A stretch of 64,000 nt of DNA from Cyclobacterium sp. SYSU L10401 (GCF_010993705.1 NZ_WOFO01000002.1:186001-250000); one strand, 5' to 3'; positions 33,910 to 43,411 are shown, counted from the first letter of the stretch. The notes: generated by a model from the letters alone, not told the origin. A program made the numbers and translations.

Positions 33910-35742
33910 TTAAAACAATAAAAGATATTCCATGTTTTCCCGGGCAGGTACCAATAATTCCATTCTCCCATCAATGGACCTGATTTCAGGCTTGGCCTGG
34001 TTTGTTTCCCCCAACTGGATGTAATAGGATTGATCCCCGATTACAAATAACCCTTCTCCCAAATCTTTTATCTGACCATCTTGTGCCAGCCGTACAAAGG
34101 TGTTGGCTTTGGCGTTCTCTATGGTCAGCACCCTTTTTATACCCTGCCCATCGGCCAGGATTTCCAGTTCATCGGATACATTCGCGCCATAGCTTTCAAA
34201 CGTAAATTGGAGGTGATGGCCGTTGGAAAGGATTTTGTATCCCCTGACTTTATAATTACTTCCCAGGGTGTCCGTTGGCCAGGGTTGTTCGATGGTCTGA
34301 AGGTGAGCCAGGGATAAGGCAGGATTGCCAAAATTAGTAACCGATCCCAAAGGCCTGGAAGACCCATCACCCCGGCTATTCCACATGGGAGTTGCGTTCA
34401 AATAGTCTCCCCTCCAAACCTGTACCAAATTCCCCCAATCCATATCATAGGTATAATGGACTTTTTCCGGAGATCCGACAGAAACCGCATGGGTAATCCT
34501 GGGACCATCAGGGATATCCATAAAACTTCTCAATACAGGCCTTTCATTTGGATCGACCAGAATGGGATCGGGTCCGGTTGAACTGCTGAAAGCACCGTCA
34601 GAAAGCTGAAAAGGACGGATACCCGGGCCGGAAACTTCCAAGGCTATGCCAGGTTGGATCCAATCCTGAACTTTAGCATATAAGATTTCTACAGGATATT
34701 TACCTGCTGTCAGTTGGTGTTCTCCTGAAAGATTGCCCATGGAAGCTGCAATCACCTGCTCATCACCCACGGCCAGGCTACCTGCGCCTCCTGGAACGGA
34801 GAGGTTAAACCTGAATTTTCCATCAATTTCCACTTCCAGATTCCCCTGATACCGGATCAAGAACTGTTCATCAGCTCCCCTGATATTTGCTGTCAGCCTA
34901 TCGATTTGTCCACTCCTATCTGCTGTCAATTGAGAAAAATCCGGTACCTTTTCAAATCTTCCCTTGTACAAGTCAAAAGCAATATCACTGAGTACAGGCT
35001 TTGGATTGTCGTAGCTGGTAATTTTTAAATTCCTGAACGCTACTGCTCCATGATCTCCCTGAATCCTGACAGGCCCTCTGGCCATTTCCTCTGTAGCCAT
35101 TGCTCCTCGGGTCGGACCAAAAAGCTCCACTTCTTCATGGATGGTAACCCCATTGAGCACTACCGAAATAATCTTAGCATTTTCAACTTTTTTGTTGTTG
35201 ACATCAAACTTGGGGGCCTGAAAGGACACCTTCAGGTTTTGCCAAAGCCCGGGTGCTTTACTCGCATTTTGCCTGGGAGCATAACCCTGATATCCCTGCT
35301 GACCTTTTGGTCTGGAATCATCCCAGCGTTCGTAAATACCTCCATTATCACCCGAACCGGGTGTTGCCTTGCCCCAGCTGTCCAAAAGTTGGATTTCGTA
35401 CATGCCCTGCAGGTAAATACCTGAATTGGCTCCTTTAGCCATCAAAAAATCCAGCTCCAGGTCCATGTCTCCATAGGAAGCTTTGGTATACAGGTCTTCT
35501 CCTTTATTTTTTTGCGTAGGCACATTGGCCAGGATACCACTTCCTTTGGAAATCCTCAATTGTCCCGTTTCATGGATATCTGCCCGGGCTTCCCCCACTA
35601 TATTCCAGGTTTTACCTGGATTTTCAAATCCATCAAAATTGTCAAAACTGAAAACGGTCTGTGCATGGGCCTGCAGGTTAAAAATGAATAAAACGGTCGT
35701 TAGCCAACCGAAATTTGATTTAAACGCTTTAAATTGATCCAT
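33910..35742 (-). CDS. DUF1080 (3-keto-disaccharide hydrolase-like) protein with extra domains
   Basis: This 610-residue secreted protein (signal about 1-28) begins with a DUF1080 concanavalin-like domain (about 30-245) containing GANSGIYLQGMYEIQLLDSWG and later VRIQGDHGAVAFRNLKI. The family includes 3-keto-glycoside hydrolases. A PA14-like region follows (about 270-375, GEHQLTAGKYPVEILYAKVQ), then a C-terminal beta domain with DWGNLVQVWRGDYLNATPMW. It is the first gene of an operon with the cytochrome-propeller protein, so the two may act on oxidised glycosides together in the periplasm. Confidence 0.8.
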   Translation of the reverse strand: MDQFKAFKSNFGWLTTVLFIFNLQAHAQTVFSFDNFDGFENPGKTWNIVGEARADIHETGQLRISKGSGILANVPTQKNKGEDLYTKASYGDMDLELDFLMAKGANSGIYLQGMYEIQLLDSWGKATPGSGDNGGIYERWDDSRPKGQQGYQGYAPRQNASKAPGLWQNLKVSFQAPKFDVNNKKVENAKIISVVLNGVTIHEEVELFGPTRGAMATEEMARGPVRIQGDHGAVAFRNLKITSYDNPKPVLSDIAFDLYKGRFEKVPDFSQLTADRSGQIDRLTANIRGADEQFLIRYQGNLEVEIDGKFRFNLSVPGGAGSLAVGDEQVIAASMGNLSGEHQLTAGKYPVEILYAKVQDWIQPGIALEVSGPGIRPFQLSDGAFSSSTGPDPILVDPNERPVLRSFMDIPDGPRITHAVSVGSPEKVHYTYDMDWGNLVQVWRGDYLNATPMWNSRGDGSSRPLGSVTNFGNPALSLAHLQTIEQPWPTDTLGSNYKVRGYKILSNGHHLQFTFESYGANVSDELEILADGQGIKRVLTIENAKANTFVRLAQDGQIKDLGEGLFVIGDQSYYIQLGETNQAKPEIRSIDGRMELLVPARENMEYLLLF

Positions 35743-36078
35743 AAGATATGACTGAAAATAAATATTGCCAAGATAGCATTAGACTGGCAAAAATAGTTTT
35801 TTATCGACAACATTTACGGAAAGTCAATATTTTTTACGACTTGATTCCCTTTTCCAAAGGTTCCGGATTTTAACGGCACAGCTTATCATTTGACGATAAA
35901 ATGCTTAACTTTCACACCTGATATAATAGATTAGGCCTGTAAAATTGTTAAACGGGTAAAGTATCAGATGTCAAACCAGCTCATCAATAATTGATTCTGG
36001 TATCCTGCCTTCGGCCTGTTTACTATTCTGGCTGATTGGGCCAATCCACTTAACTTTTAAATAAAACTTAGCTGAAAC
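35743..36078. other. Divergent intergenic region
   Basis: This region of about 336 bases lies between the minus-strand DUF1080 operon and the plus-strand SDR gene and must hold both promoters. No palindrome or small gene is convincing. Confidence 0.5.
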
Positions 36079-36861
36079 ATGAAAGATAATCTCCCGGGAA
36101 TCAAACTATTTGACTTAAGTGGCAAAAAAGCCATTGTTACCGGTGGCTCGAAAGGCCTTGGCCTGGCCATGGCAGCCGGGCTCGCTTCTGCAGGGGCAGA
36201 TTTGCTTATCGTAAACCGGAAGGAAAAGGATGGGCAGGTAAGTGCTGAAGCCATCAAGGAGGCATTTGGTGTTGAGGCCCTCTCATTTGCTGCAGACATT
36301 ACCGATCAGGAACAAACAGCAGCCATGGCTGATTTTGCCATGAAGGCATTCGGACAAATTGATATATTGATCAATAGTGCCGGGATCAATATCCGGGGAA
36401 GCATAGCAGAACTTAGTTTGGAAGATTTTAACCAGGTAATGGCTGTAAACGTGACCGGAACCTGGCTTTGCATCAAATCGGTCGCCCCCCGTATGAAGAC
36501 TGCGGGCTCAGGTAAGATTATCAACCTGGCCAGTACACTTGGACTGGTGGGATTGGCGGACAGGACACCCTATACTTCAAGTAAAGGCGCCGTGGTACAA
36601 ATGACCAGAGCCTTAGGCATAGAACTGGCTCCTTTCAATATCAATGTGAATGGCATTTGTCCCGGACCTTTTTTGACAGAAATGAATATTCCGGTGGCAG
36701 ATGACCCTGCCACTAAAAAATTCATCATTGGAGCAACGGCATTTGGCAGATGGGGGAAATTAAAAGAAATTCAGGGAGCCGCCATATTCCTTGCCAGTGA
36801 AGCCGCCAGCTACATGACTGGATCTATGCTTACCGTAGACGGGGGGTGGACGGCAAAATAA
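36079..36861 (+). CDS. SDR family oxidoreductase (gluconate 5-dehydrogenase-like)
   Basis: The 260-residue classical short-chain dehydrogenase has the cofactor motif TGGSKGLGLA (21-30), NSAG (99-102), catalytic Ser152, Tyr165 and Lys169 in YTSSK, and the C-terminal MTGSMLTVDGGWTAK. Overall sequence is closest to gluconate 5-dehydrogenase/KduD types that act on sugar acids. It is cytosolic and appears monocistronic. Its position next to the DUF1080/cytochrome operon suggests work on a sugar oxidised outside the cell. The exact substrate is not fixed. Confidence 0.88.
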   Translation: MKDNLPGIKLFDLSGKKAIVTGGSKGLGLAMAAGLASAGADLLIVNRKEKDGQVSAEAIKEAFGVEALSFAADITDQEQTAAMADFAMKAFGQIDILINSAGINIRGSIAELSLEDFNQVMAVNVTGTWLCIKSVAPRMKTAGSGKIINLASTLGLVGLADRTPYTSSKGAVVQMTRALGIELAPFNINVNGICPGPFLTEMNIPVADDPATKKFIIGATAFGRWGKLKEIQGAAIFLASEAASYMTGSMLTVDGGWTAK

Positions 36862-37379
36862 ACCATCCCGACACAACACCCATGTTTTGGGTCTTTTTCT
36901 TCATTCTGGACGGTTGCAGGCTTCCACCTGGTCTGGCATTGGTTGTCATGGACCTGAATGGGCTCAAAGTTCGGATGGCTACTTTGTTAGCAAATATGAT
37001 TTCCTATTTATTTCGGTTCACCATAGCGGGCCCTTTCATTCAAAAGACATTAGTAGCGTTTAAAATTCGGCAAACCCAAAAATACAAGGGTCAATATTTC
37101 TTAATAGGCACCAAAAACCGGGCTTTTTTAAACCAAGGTAAAATTGAGAGATCAACCTATGCCAATTTAAAATAATCCCAAAATTTTAGTCTACCACTAA
37201 AGCTTTTAAAAAAAGTTTAGACTTTATTTTTTGATAAAAAACATTTTTTATGATTCAAAAAACCATTTTATATAACCAAATGCAAGCGGTTGAAAATTAG
37301 CATTTTAACCTATTCTAAATGTTAATTTTTTTAATTTATATTTAGCTTTCTTTTAACTAAAACCTTTAGAATAATTATT
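36862..37379. other. Intergenic region without a convincing gene
   Basis: This region of about 518 bases lies between the SDR and the tail-collar gene. The frame at 36846-37175 overlaps the SDR end and has no family signature or start context, so it is not called. The last 150 bases are AT-rich and must carry the promoter of the tail-collar gene. Confidence 0.5.
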
Positions 37380-37922
37380 ATGGAAGAATTAATGGGCACA
37401 ATAAAAATGTTTGCCGGCAACTTCGCTCCCAGAGGTTATGCATTCTGCAACGGACAACTTTTAGCCATCAGCCAGAACCAGGCATTATTTTCGATTTTAG
37501 GGACAACGTATGGAGGAGATGGCAGAACCAATTTTGCTTTACCTGACCTGAGAGGAAGGGTACCCATCGGACCTGCTCAGGGTCCCGGGCTTTCCAACCG
37601 GCAGTTGGGAGAAAAGGGAGGTAAAGAAAGCACCACGCTTACTGTAGCCAATATGCCTCCACACAACCATTCTTTTTCCGCCAATTCAGGAGGAGGAAAC
37701 AGCAATACCCCGCAGAATAATTTCCCTGCCTTAAGTCAGGTGCAATTGGATCGTTCAAGTCCAATGGTACCTGTAAATGCTTATGACAATTCTGCCAACA
37801 CCCAAATGAATGCACAGGCGATTGGAACTGCCGGCCAAGGTCAGGCATTTGATCAGATGCCTCCTTATTCAGGAATAAACTTTATCATCTGTATCGAGGG
37901 AATTTATCCTTCCAGAAGCTAA
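37380..37922 (+). CDS. Phage tail-collar/microcystin-dependent protein family (MdpB-like)
   Basis: The 180-residue protein has MEELMGTIKMFAGNFAPRGY followed by AFCNGQLLAISQNQALFSIL, then GTTYGGDGRTNFALPDLRGRVP, the tail-collar domain signature. The C-terminus is MPPYSGINFIICIEGIYPSRS. Chromosomal homologues in Bacteroidota are usually found in tandem groups without other phage genes, and their role is uncertain. No head, portal or integrase genes are nearby, so it is not evidence for a prophage. It precedes the broken adhesin locus. Confidence 0.88.
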   Translation: MEELMGTIKMFAGNFAPRGYAFCNGQLLAISQNQALFSILGTTYGGDGRTNFALPDLRGRVPIGPAQGPGLSNRQLGEKGGKESTTLTVANMPPHNHSFSANSGGGNSNTPQNNFPALSQVQLDRSSPMVPVNAYDNSANTQMNAQAIGTAGQGQAFDQMPPYSGINFIICIEGIYPSRS

Positions 37923-38115
37923 TCATTTTGAAAGGAATTCTCTGATCATTTTTCGGGGAATTCTTTTCCTTGATTCCAAGACTTTTAATTATATGACATC
38001 GGGCATGACGGAGGCGACAAACCCAGGTATGATTACCATGATGAGATTCATCCCTGACCCTCGGTACGGGTCAAGTTATGGCCGCTTAAAAAATTTTAAA
38101 CAGATGAAATCGACA

Positions 38116-38162
38116 CGATTAAAATCATCATTAAACACACAGGGCAATGATTATTTTAATCG
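38116..38162. repeat. Inverted repeat with 10-bp arms
   Basis: CGATTAAAAT at 38116-38125 and ATTTTAATCG at 38153-38162 are exact inverse complements, with further pairing inside. The sequence AAACAGATGAAAT also occurs twice nearby (38098-38110 and 38198-38210). These lie between the tail-collar gene and the adhesin remnant and may mark a rearrangement point. Confidence 0.6.
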
Positions 38163-38207
38163 TCAAAGATTCCATCTGACCAATAAAAAAAAATTATAAA
38201 CAGATGA

Positions 38208-39118
38208 AATGGCAATCAAAGCAGGCAAACTCAGGAAGTCCTCATTGAAGACCAAACAGTTCCTTTTATTCAGGACCTACCTGGAGACCAAACCTATTAT
38301 TTAGATGGAGCCTATGAATTACCCGATTTTACAGCAGTGGCTTCAGCCGGAGACAACTGCGAAATATCTGGCTTTGTCCAATCGCCTGCTCCGGGAACTG
38401 TCTATACCAATTCCCAGATAATTCAGGTTCAATTTTCAGCGACAGATGTAGGTGGAAATGAGGCCAATGCAGGCTTTGACTGCTGAACCATAATCTTACC
38501 AGTATCGAAAATCCGGATTTGGTTTCCATCCCATGGAACAGTCCATTGGAAAGCCTTTCTTTACCTGAATCGGTAAAAAGTCAGCTCAATAGCGGCGATG
38601 ATGTGCCGCTACCTGTACAATGGGAGATTCCGGTGTTTGACAGCAGGGTTGCAGGATTATACCAGTATTCTGGAAGGCTTGAAATGGGGAACATTCAAAA
38701 CCCGGATCAGTTACAGGTGATGTTAAACATCTTAATTGAAGACAAAGCACTTCCCGAAGCCATTGAGTTTTCCGGACAGGAATTCCCGGCTAATATTGAC
38801 CCAAGTACGCCAATCGGCACCTTCGAAACATTAGACCCCCAGGACAACATTCATAGGTACGCCTTGACAGGCTCCTCAGAGGATAACCGCTACTTTGCCC
38901 TCTCAGGGAATACGCTTTACTGGGACAGCCAGGAGGCATTACCAGGTAAAACTTCGTTTACGGTAGAAGTTAGCAGCACCGATCGTGCGGGAAATACCAT
39001 TTTCGAAACCTTTACGCTAAACAGACTCCGAATGGCCATGGAGGAAATTTTTGTACCCAATACCTTTACTCCAAATGGGGATGGGATCAACGATTTCTGG
39101 GCAGTAAATAGTGCTTAA
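38208..39118 (+). pseudogene. Remnant of a large T9SS-type surface adhesin (HYR, cadherin-like, CHU_C)
   Basis: From 38208 to 38486 one frame encodes an HYR-like repeat (GDNCEISGFVQSPAPGTVY, then FSATDVGGNEANAG) with no start codon. From 38483 to 39118, in a frame shifted by one base, follow an Ig-like segment, a cadherin-like segment (RYFALSGNTLYWDSQ; TFTLNRL), and then VPNTFTPNGDGINDFW. That last piece is the beginning of the gliding-motility/CHU_C C-terminal domain, which stops soon after at AVNSA. An intact protein would be thousands of residues and be exported by type IX secretion. Only the tail survives here, with a frameshift and a truncated sorting domain. Confidence 0.75.
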
Positions 39119-39799
39119 AGCATTAATTTATTGCATGATACCTATGGGGCATTCAAAGAAACAACCTTTCTGGCTTCCTACGCCAGCGGGGTAAGGGTAA
39201 GTGCCAGCCACCAATTAAGGCTGGGTGCCGGTTTGAATTATCAAACCATCCGATTGGATGGCAATGCTTTGACCAGCGAGCAAGCCGGGGATCCGCTGAT
39301 CGGGCAGTATTTGGGTGGATTCTCCGACATGCAGATTTTCGATTTTAATCTGGGATTGGCCTTAACCCATAAATCATACTATTTCTCCTATGCCATGCAC
39401 AATGTAAATAAGGGGCGCATTTCTGGAGGGGAGGATTTTATGGATGGAAAACCTGTTGTTTACCTCATTCAGGGAGGATTCAGGGAAACTTTGTCTCCTC
39501 AAATTTCACTGATTATCAATGGGTTTTATCGTAGTCAGGAAGGTTTACCGGACAATATTGAATTTAATGTAAAAACCCTGTTAATGAATAAACTATGGAT
39601 TGGTGGAGGGCTTCGTTTTGATTATGCCAGTAACCTGCAATTTGGGGTTTTATTTGACAAAATCAGATTAGGTTATATTTATGAATTTCCTTCAACCCGG
39701 AGCTACCTCTTATTTGGCCAAACCCACGAATTTGCGCTGATTGATTACCTGTTCAAAAAAGATAGCAACCCTTCGGCAAATGATTTGAACATGTGGTAA
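39119..39799 (+). pseudogene. PorP/SprF family protein missing its N-terminal part
   Basis: About 220 residues starting near HDTYGAFKETTFLASYASGV match the C-terminal half of PorP/SprF outer-membrane proteins (LRLGAGLNYQTIRLDGNALT; MHNVNKGRISGGEDF; YIYEFPSTRSYLLFGQTHEF). They lack the signal peptide and the first about 100 residues. The frame is continuous with the adhesin remnant across one TAA (39116-39118), so an internal deletion has fused the end of the adhesin to the middle of porP/sprF. Intact partners normally work with T9SS in displaying the upstream adhesin. This copy should not be functional. Confidence 0.75.
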
Positions 39800-39809
39800 T
39801 GACCAATGA

Positions 39810-40523
39810 TCAATCACAGTGGGTAATGTTTCCATCCACCATTTCTGTAGCCTGAGTAGTGGGTAAACCTAAGGTGGGGCTCAAGAAAGGTATCCCCCAA
39901 CCCATACCTCTGATGACAAACAAAACACCGATAAACATCGCAAAATAAGGCAGGAGCCGATTCATCTTCAGCCTGAATCCAAGCGGGAAAATATTTTTTG
40001 ACAGCATTAGAAGAATCATGACCGGAATGGTACCCAATCCAAAAAACAACATGTAAACCATACCGGAAACCGGTCCCTGCATGGCCAGTGATGCGAGCAG
40101 GGCCATATATACCATGCCACATGGCAGCAACCCATTCAACAGACCCGAGAAAAAAAAGGCTTTGGGGCCTCCCCTTTTAATGGAACGGCCTAACTTGGAT
40201 TTCAACCGGATCAAAACTATTGATAGTCCGGATCCGGCTATCCACTTCTCAGATTTCCTGTAAAAAAAAGCCATGCTGATAATCACGGCACCCATCAGAA
40301 TAGAGAGCCACTGCTGTATCCCTGCCATGGCGAGGGAAAACCCTAGCATGCCTACCAATCCGCCTAATACGGTATAGGTAAGGGTACGACCCGAATTGTA
40401 AAGGAGTTTGTTTAACAGGTATTTGTTCCGGTCCTTCCCTGCCAGTGCCAGGGCTATCGGTCCACACATGCCAATACAATGAAAAGACCCTAAAAATCCC
40501 CATAAAAAGGCGGTCCACAGCAT
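39810..40523 (-). CDS. TauE/SafE-DsbD-like membrane protein of the cbb3 cluster
   Basis: This 237-residue polytopic protein has six or seven hydrophobic helices, starting WTAFLWGFLGSFHCIGMCGP. The HC-x-x-MCGP motif is shared with sulfite-exporter TauE/SafE and CcdA/UreH-like proteins that often close cbb3 operons. Cys/Met residues suggest handling of copper or thiols for oxidase assembly. It abuts ccoH (next stop one base away) and so is the last gene of the operon. Its specific substrate is not established. Confidence 0.82.
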   Translation of the reverse strand: MLWTAFLWGFLGSFHCIGMCGPIALALAGKDRNKYLLNKLLYNSGRTLTYTVLGGLVGMLGFSLAMAGIQQWLSILMGAVIISMAFFYRKSEKWIAGSGLSIVLIRLKSKLGRSIKRGGPKAFFFSGLLNGLLPCGMVYMALLASLAMQGPVSGMVYMLFFGLGTIPVMILLMLSKNIFPLGFRLKMNRLLPYFAMFIGVLFVIRGMGWGIPFLSPTLGLPTTQATEMVDGNITHCD

Positions 40524-40949
40524 TTAAATATCTATTTTCTTTTCCTCATAAAAATCAACCCCTTCCCGTGCCCAGCTTAACTTTATCCTCCAATAACCCG
40601 GAGATAAGGTTTTCAGATCTACCGAGTTGACGTTGGCATCCTGGATATTGACTTCCATTTTTTTGTCCAACCTGGCATCCGAAGGCCTGAACAAATGTAA
40701 TTCTCCCTTGGAACCAACTGGAAGATTTAAATTCAGCATTTTATTGTGGGCATCAAAACTCATGGCCTCTTTGGTGGATTCAAGGGAATTACTGACCTTA
40801 TCAATGTGATCCTGGTATTTGATTTCTTCTTCATAATAATTCTCAGTCACCAAATGCAGGTCATCCTGTTTCATGCATATGGTCACCATCGTTGCCATGA
40901 TAGCCACAAAGACAACAAAGACCAATACTATTCCATTTCCCCAATTCAT
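40524..40949 (-). CDS. ccoH: FixH/CcoH family protein
   Basis: This 141-residue protein has one N-terminal membrane helix (IVLVFVVFVAIMATMVTICM) and a periplasmic domain with the FixH-type ending LSPGYWRIKLSWAREGVDFY. CcoH is required for assembly or stability of cbb3 oxidase at the inner membrane. It sits between ccoG and the TauE/SafE-like gene with tight spacing, as in other Bacteroidota. Confidence 0.85.
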   Translation of the reverse strand: MNWGNGIVLVFVVFVAIMATMVTICMKQDDLHLVTENYYEEEIKYQDHIDKVSNSLESTKEAMSFDAHNKMLNLNLPVGSKGELHLFRPSDARLDKKMEVNIQDANVNSVDLKTLSPGYWRIKLSWAREGVDFYEEKKIDI

Positions 40950-40971
40950 ATTTTCTAGATTTAAAGTTCAT

Positions 40972-42387
40972 TTATTTTTTCACGGGTCCCATAAAATTGG
41001 TTTCAATTTTATCAATGGTCTGACCATTTTGCTGCAAAAGCAGCACAATACTTTCCTGAGGCACCTGCATGTCGGCCTGCGCCTTTACCAGGAAAAAACG
41101 TCCTTCAAATTTGGTTTGCCCTTCCAGGTTCCAATCGGTATCTCCTACCCTTTCCAGGGTAATGGTTGGGTCTTCCGGAACCAAATCCACCTCCTGTGGC
41201 TCAAAGGTTTTGTTGATCAGTGTTAGTTCGTACAAATTGCTAATTCTATCGCCTTCCCTTTGCTGGTAGGTCATGCCCCGGAAACGGGTTACTGTGGCCC
41301 CCAGGTCGGTTCGGGTGCTCAATAGGCCCACAAATCCGGTAATCAACAGGAGCAAAATAGCCGAATAAGCCTTTACTCTACCTGTAATTAATTTTGAAGT
41401 TCCTTTTTGTATGCTATTTTCAGATGCATAACGGATCAAACCTTTGGGGCGTTCCACTTTTTCCATCACGTCGTCACAGGCATCCATACAAGCGGTGCAG
41501 TTGACGCATTCCATTTGTACCCCATTACGAATGTCTATACCCGTGGGACAGACTTGAACACAAAGGGTGCAATCGATACAATCTCCCAGTGCCTGGTCCT
41601 CCGTCTTGTTTTTTCTGATGGGGCCCCTGGGTTCTCCCCTTACATAATCATAGCTTACATTGATGGATTGGTTGTCCAGCATGACGCCCTGCAGGCGGCC
41701 GTAAGGACATACTACAATACAGGCTTGCTCCCTAAACCAGGAGAAGACAAAGAGAAATATCCCGGTAAAAGCTATCAAACCTAGAAATCCAGCCAGGTTT
41801 TCAGCAGGGGGTTGCATGACAATTTCCTTCACCTGGTCTATACCGATAAGGTAAGCCATCACCGTATGAGAAATGAGCAGGGAAATCAAAATGAAAATGG
41901 ACATTTTCAAGGTTTTTTTCCTGACCTTTTCTCCATTCCAGGGCATGGCATTGAGTTTCCGCTGTTGATTGGCGTCTCCTTCTATCCAATACTCGATTTT
42001 GCGGAACACCATTTCCATAAACAGGGTTTGCGGACAGGCCCAGCCACAAAATACACGACCGAAAACCACGGTAAACAAAATAATGAAGACCACAAAAATC
42101 AGCAATAAAAAAATCAACAGATAGGTATCCTGAGGCCAGAAAACGGCACCAAAAATAATAAATTTGCGCTCAAATATATTGAATAACAACCAGGGATTGC
42201 CATTTACCTGAATGAAAGGCCCGGCAAATAAAATACCCAGCAACAACCAGGAAAAATACGTTCTCCACTGATAAAATTTACCGGAAACCTTTTTCGGATA
42301 AACCCAATTGCGTCCGCCCTCCTTATTGACAGTACCCAGGGCATCTCTGAACTTCTCCGGATTAAGATTCTCGTTTTTATTGGCCAT
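40972..42387 (-). CDS. ccoG: CcoG (FixG) iron-sulfur protein of cbb3 assembly
   Basis: The 471-residue protein has several membrane helices in the first half, FCGWACPQTLFMEMVFRKIE, CIVVCPYGR, and then two four-cysteine clusters (CIDCTLCVQVCP and CVNCTACMDACD). It ends in a C-terminal Ig-like domain. CcoG reduces copper during delivery to cbb3 oxidase and is membrane-bound with clusters in the cytosol. It lies 73 bases downstream of ccoP with a hairpin in the gap. Confidence 0.93.
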   Translation of the reverse strand: MANKNENLNPEKFRDALGTVNKEGGRNWVYPKKVSGKFYQWRTYFSWLLLGILFAGPFIQVNGNPWLLFNIFERKFIIFGAVFWPQDTYLLIFLLLIFVVFIILFTVVFGRVFCGWACPQTLFMEMVFRKIEYWIEGDANQQRKLNAMPWNGEKVRKKTLKMSIFILISLLISHTVMAYLIGIDQVKEIVMQPPAENLAGFLGLIAFTGIFLFVFSWFREQACIVVCPYGRLQGVMLDNQSINVSYDYVRGEPRGPIRKNKTEDQALGDCIDCTLCVQVCPTGIDIRNGVQMECVNCTACMDACDDVMEKVERPKGLIRYASENSIQKGTSKLITGRVKAYSAILLLLITGFVGLLSTRTDLGATVTRFRGMTYQQREGDRISNLYELTLINKTFEPQEVDLVPEDPTITLERVGDTDWNLEGQTKFEGRFFLVKAQADMQVPQESIVLLLQQNGQTIDKIETNFMGPVKK

Positions 42388-42417
42388 TTTATTTCCTCTA
42401 TTCTTCGTTGAAGATAG

Positions 42418-42452
42418 CCGTTGGATCAGGTTTCGAAATGCTGACCCAACGG
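42418..42452. promoter_or_regulatory. Hairpin between ccoP and ccoG
   Basis: CCGTTGG-A-TCAG (42418-42429) can pair with CTGA-C-CCAACGG (42441-42452), giving an 11-pair stem with one mismatch and an 11-base loop. There is no U tract. It may act as an RNA-stability or processing element that lowers ccoGH relative to the structural genes. The structure is seen; the role is inferred. Confidence 0.5.
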
Positions 42453-42460
42453 TTGACTGA

Positions 42461-43411
42461 TTATTCTACAGGTTCAGCACCCAGTTCATCTCCTCCAAGA
42501 GCATCCAGGGGATCCTCAATCGCCGGTTCAAATTTTTCTCCTTGCGGTTCCTTGGGATTTGCAGGAGTGGTGCCCTGAAGGGTAAGTATATAACTGGATA
42601 CCTGCTGCATCTGCTCGGGGCTCAGCTGGTCTTGCCAGGGAATCATGCCTTTTTCCACTACGCCGTACTTCACCACGGAAAAAATATCCTTGATGTCACC
42701 ACCATGAATCCAATATTCATCTGTCAGGTTAGGACCTACGCCTCCCCCTCCATCCATGGCATGGCAGGCAGCACAATTGCCGGCATACAATTCACCTCCG
42801 GCTTCAATACTGGATTCGGTAGCGTCAAACTGTGCCGAATTTTCATCTATTGCTGCCAGCATGGAAGCTCCTCTATCTTCTTCCTCCATGGCGGCTATTG
42901 CCAATTCTTCTTCGTATTCCTCCATCTGTGTTTTTCCTATACCCAAAACGGAGTAGTTGACAAAATAAACAACAGCAAATGCGATACTCAGGTAAAATAC
43001 ATATTTCAGCCAGGGAGGCATAAAGTTATCCAGCTCCACAATTCCATCGTAACTGTGGTCCAACTGAATATCTGCTTCCTGCTCTATAGGTTTCATTTTG
43101 CCAGTAACAAATTTTTCCTTAAAATTTTCCCACCAGGAAGGTTGGGCCGCCAGTGCAGGATTATCCTGCCGGATGACGGACATTAAAAAGGAAAGCAGAT
43201 ATAGCATGACCCCCATGATGATGACAATCAACAACAACACGATACCTATAATCAATAACAAGGTCAATTGGCTGCTATCAAGTTGCTGCATTTGGGCGGT
43301 CCAACTTTCTTCTGCTTCCTGAGCCAAACCCGGAAAAGTCAACAGTATGCCAACCAGCGTAGCTACAATCAATTTATACGTTTTCATAGGATTCATCTTT
43401 TTGAGTTTCAT
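42461..43411 (-). CDS. ccoP: cbb3 oxidase subunit CcoP, single-haem form
   Basis: This 316-residue protein has two membrane helices (LLLIIGIVLLLIVIIMGVML near 50-70 and YVFYLSIAFAVVYFVNYSVL near 135-155) and a C-terminal cytochrome c domain with one haem motif, GNCAACHAMDGGGGVGPNL. Proteobacterial CcoP has two haems, and only one CxxCH is present here. The first ATG overlaps ccoQ by 38 bases. Later in-frame ATGs at 43396 and 43387 are also possible. Electrons pass from here to the CcoO haem and then to the catalytic site. Confidence 0.9.
   Translation of the reverse strand: MKLKKMNPMKTYKLIVATLVGILLTFPGLAQEAEESWTAQMQQLDSSQLTLLLIIGIVLLLIVIIMGVMLYLLSFLMSVIRQDNPALAAQPSWWENFKEKFVTGKMKPIEQEADIQLDHSYDGIVELDNFMPPWLKYVFYLSIAFAVVYFVNYSVLGIGKTQMEEYEEELAIAAMEEEDRGASMLAAIDENSAQFDATESSIEAGGELYAGNCAACHAMDGGGGVGPNLTDEYWIHGGDIKDIFSVVKYGVVEKGMIPWQDQLSPEQMQQVSSYILTLQGTTPANPKEPQGEKFEPAIEDPLDALGGDELGAEPVE

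Noticed and set aside
36846-37175. Plus-strand frame of 109 residues after the SDR gene
   Set aside because: It overlaps the SDR end, has poor composition for a protein and no family signature.
37380-37922. Tail-collar gene as a sign of a prophage
   Set aside because: No integrase, capsid, portal or lysis genes are nearby, and chromosomal MdpB-like genes of this type are common.
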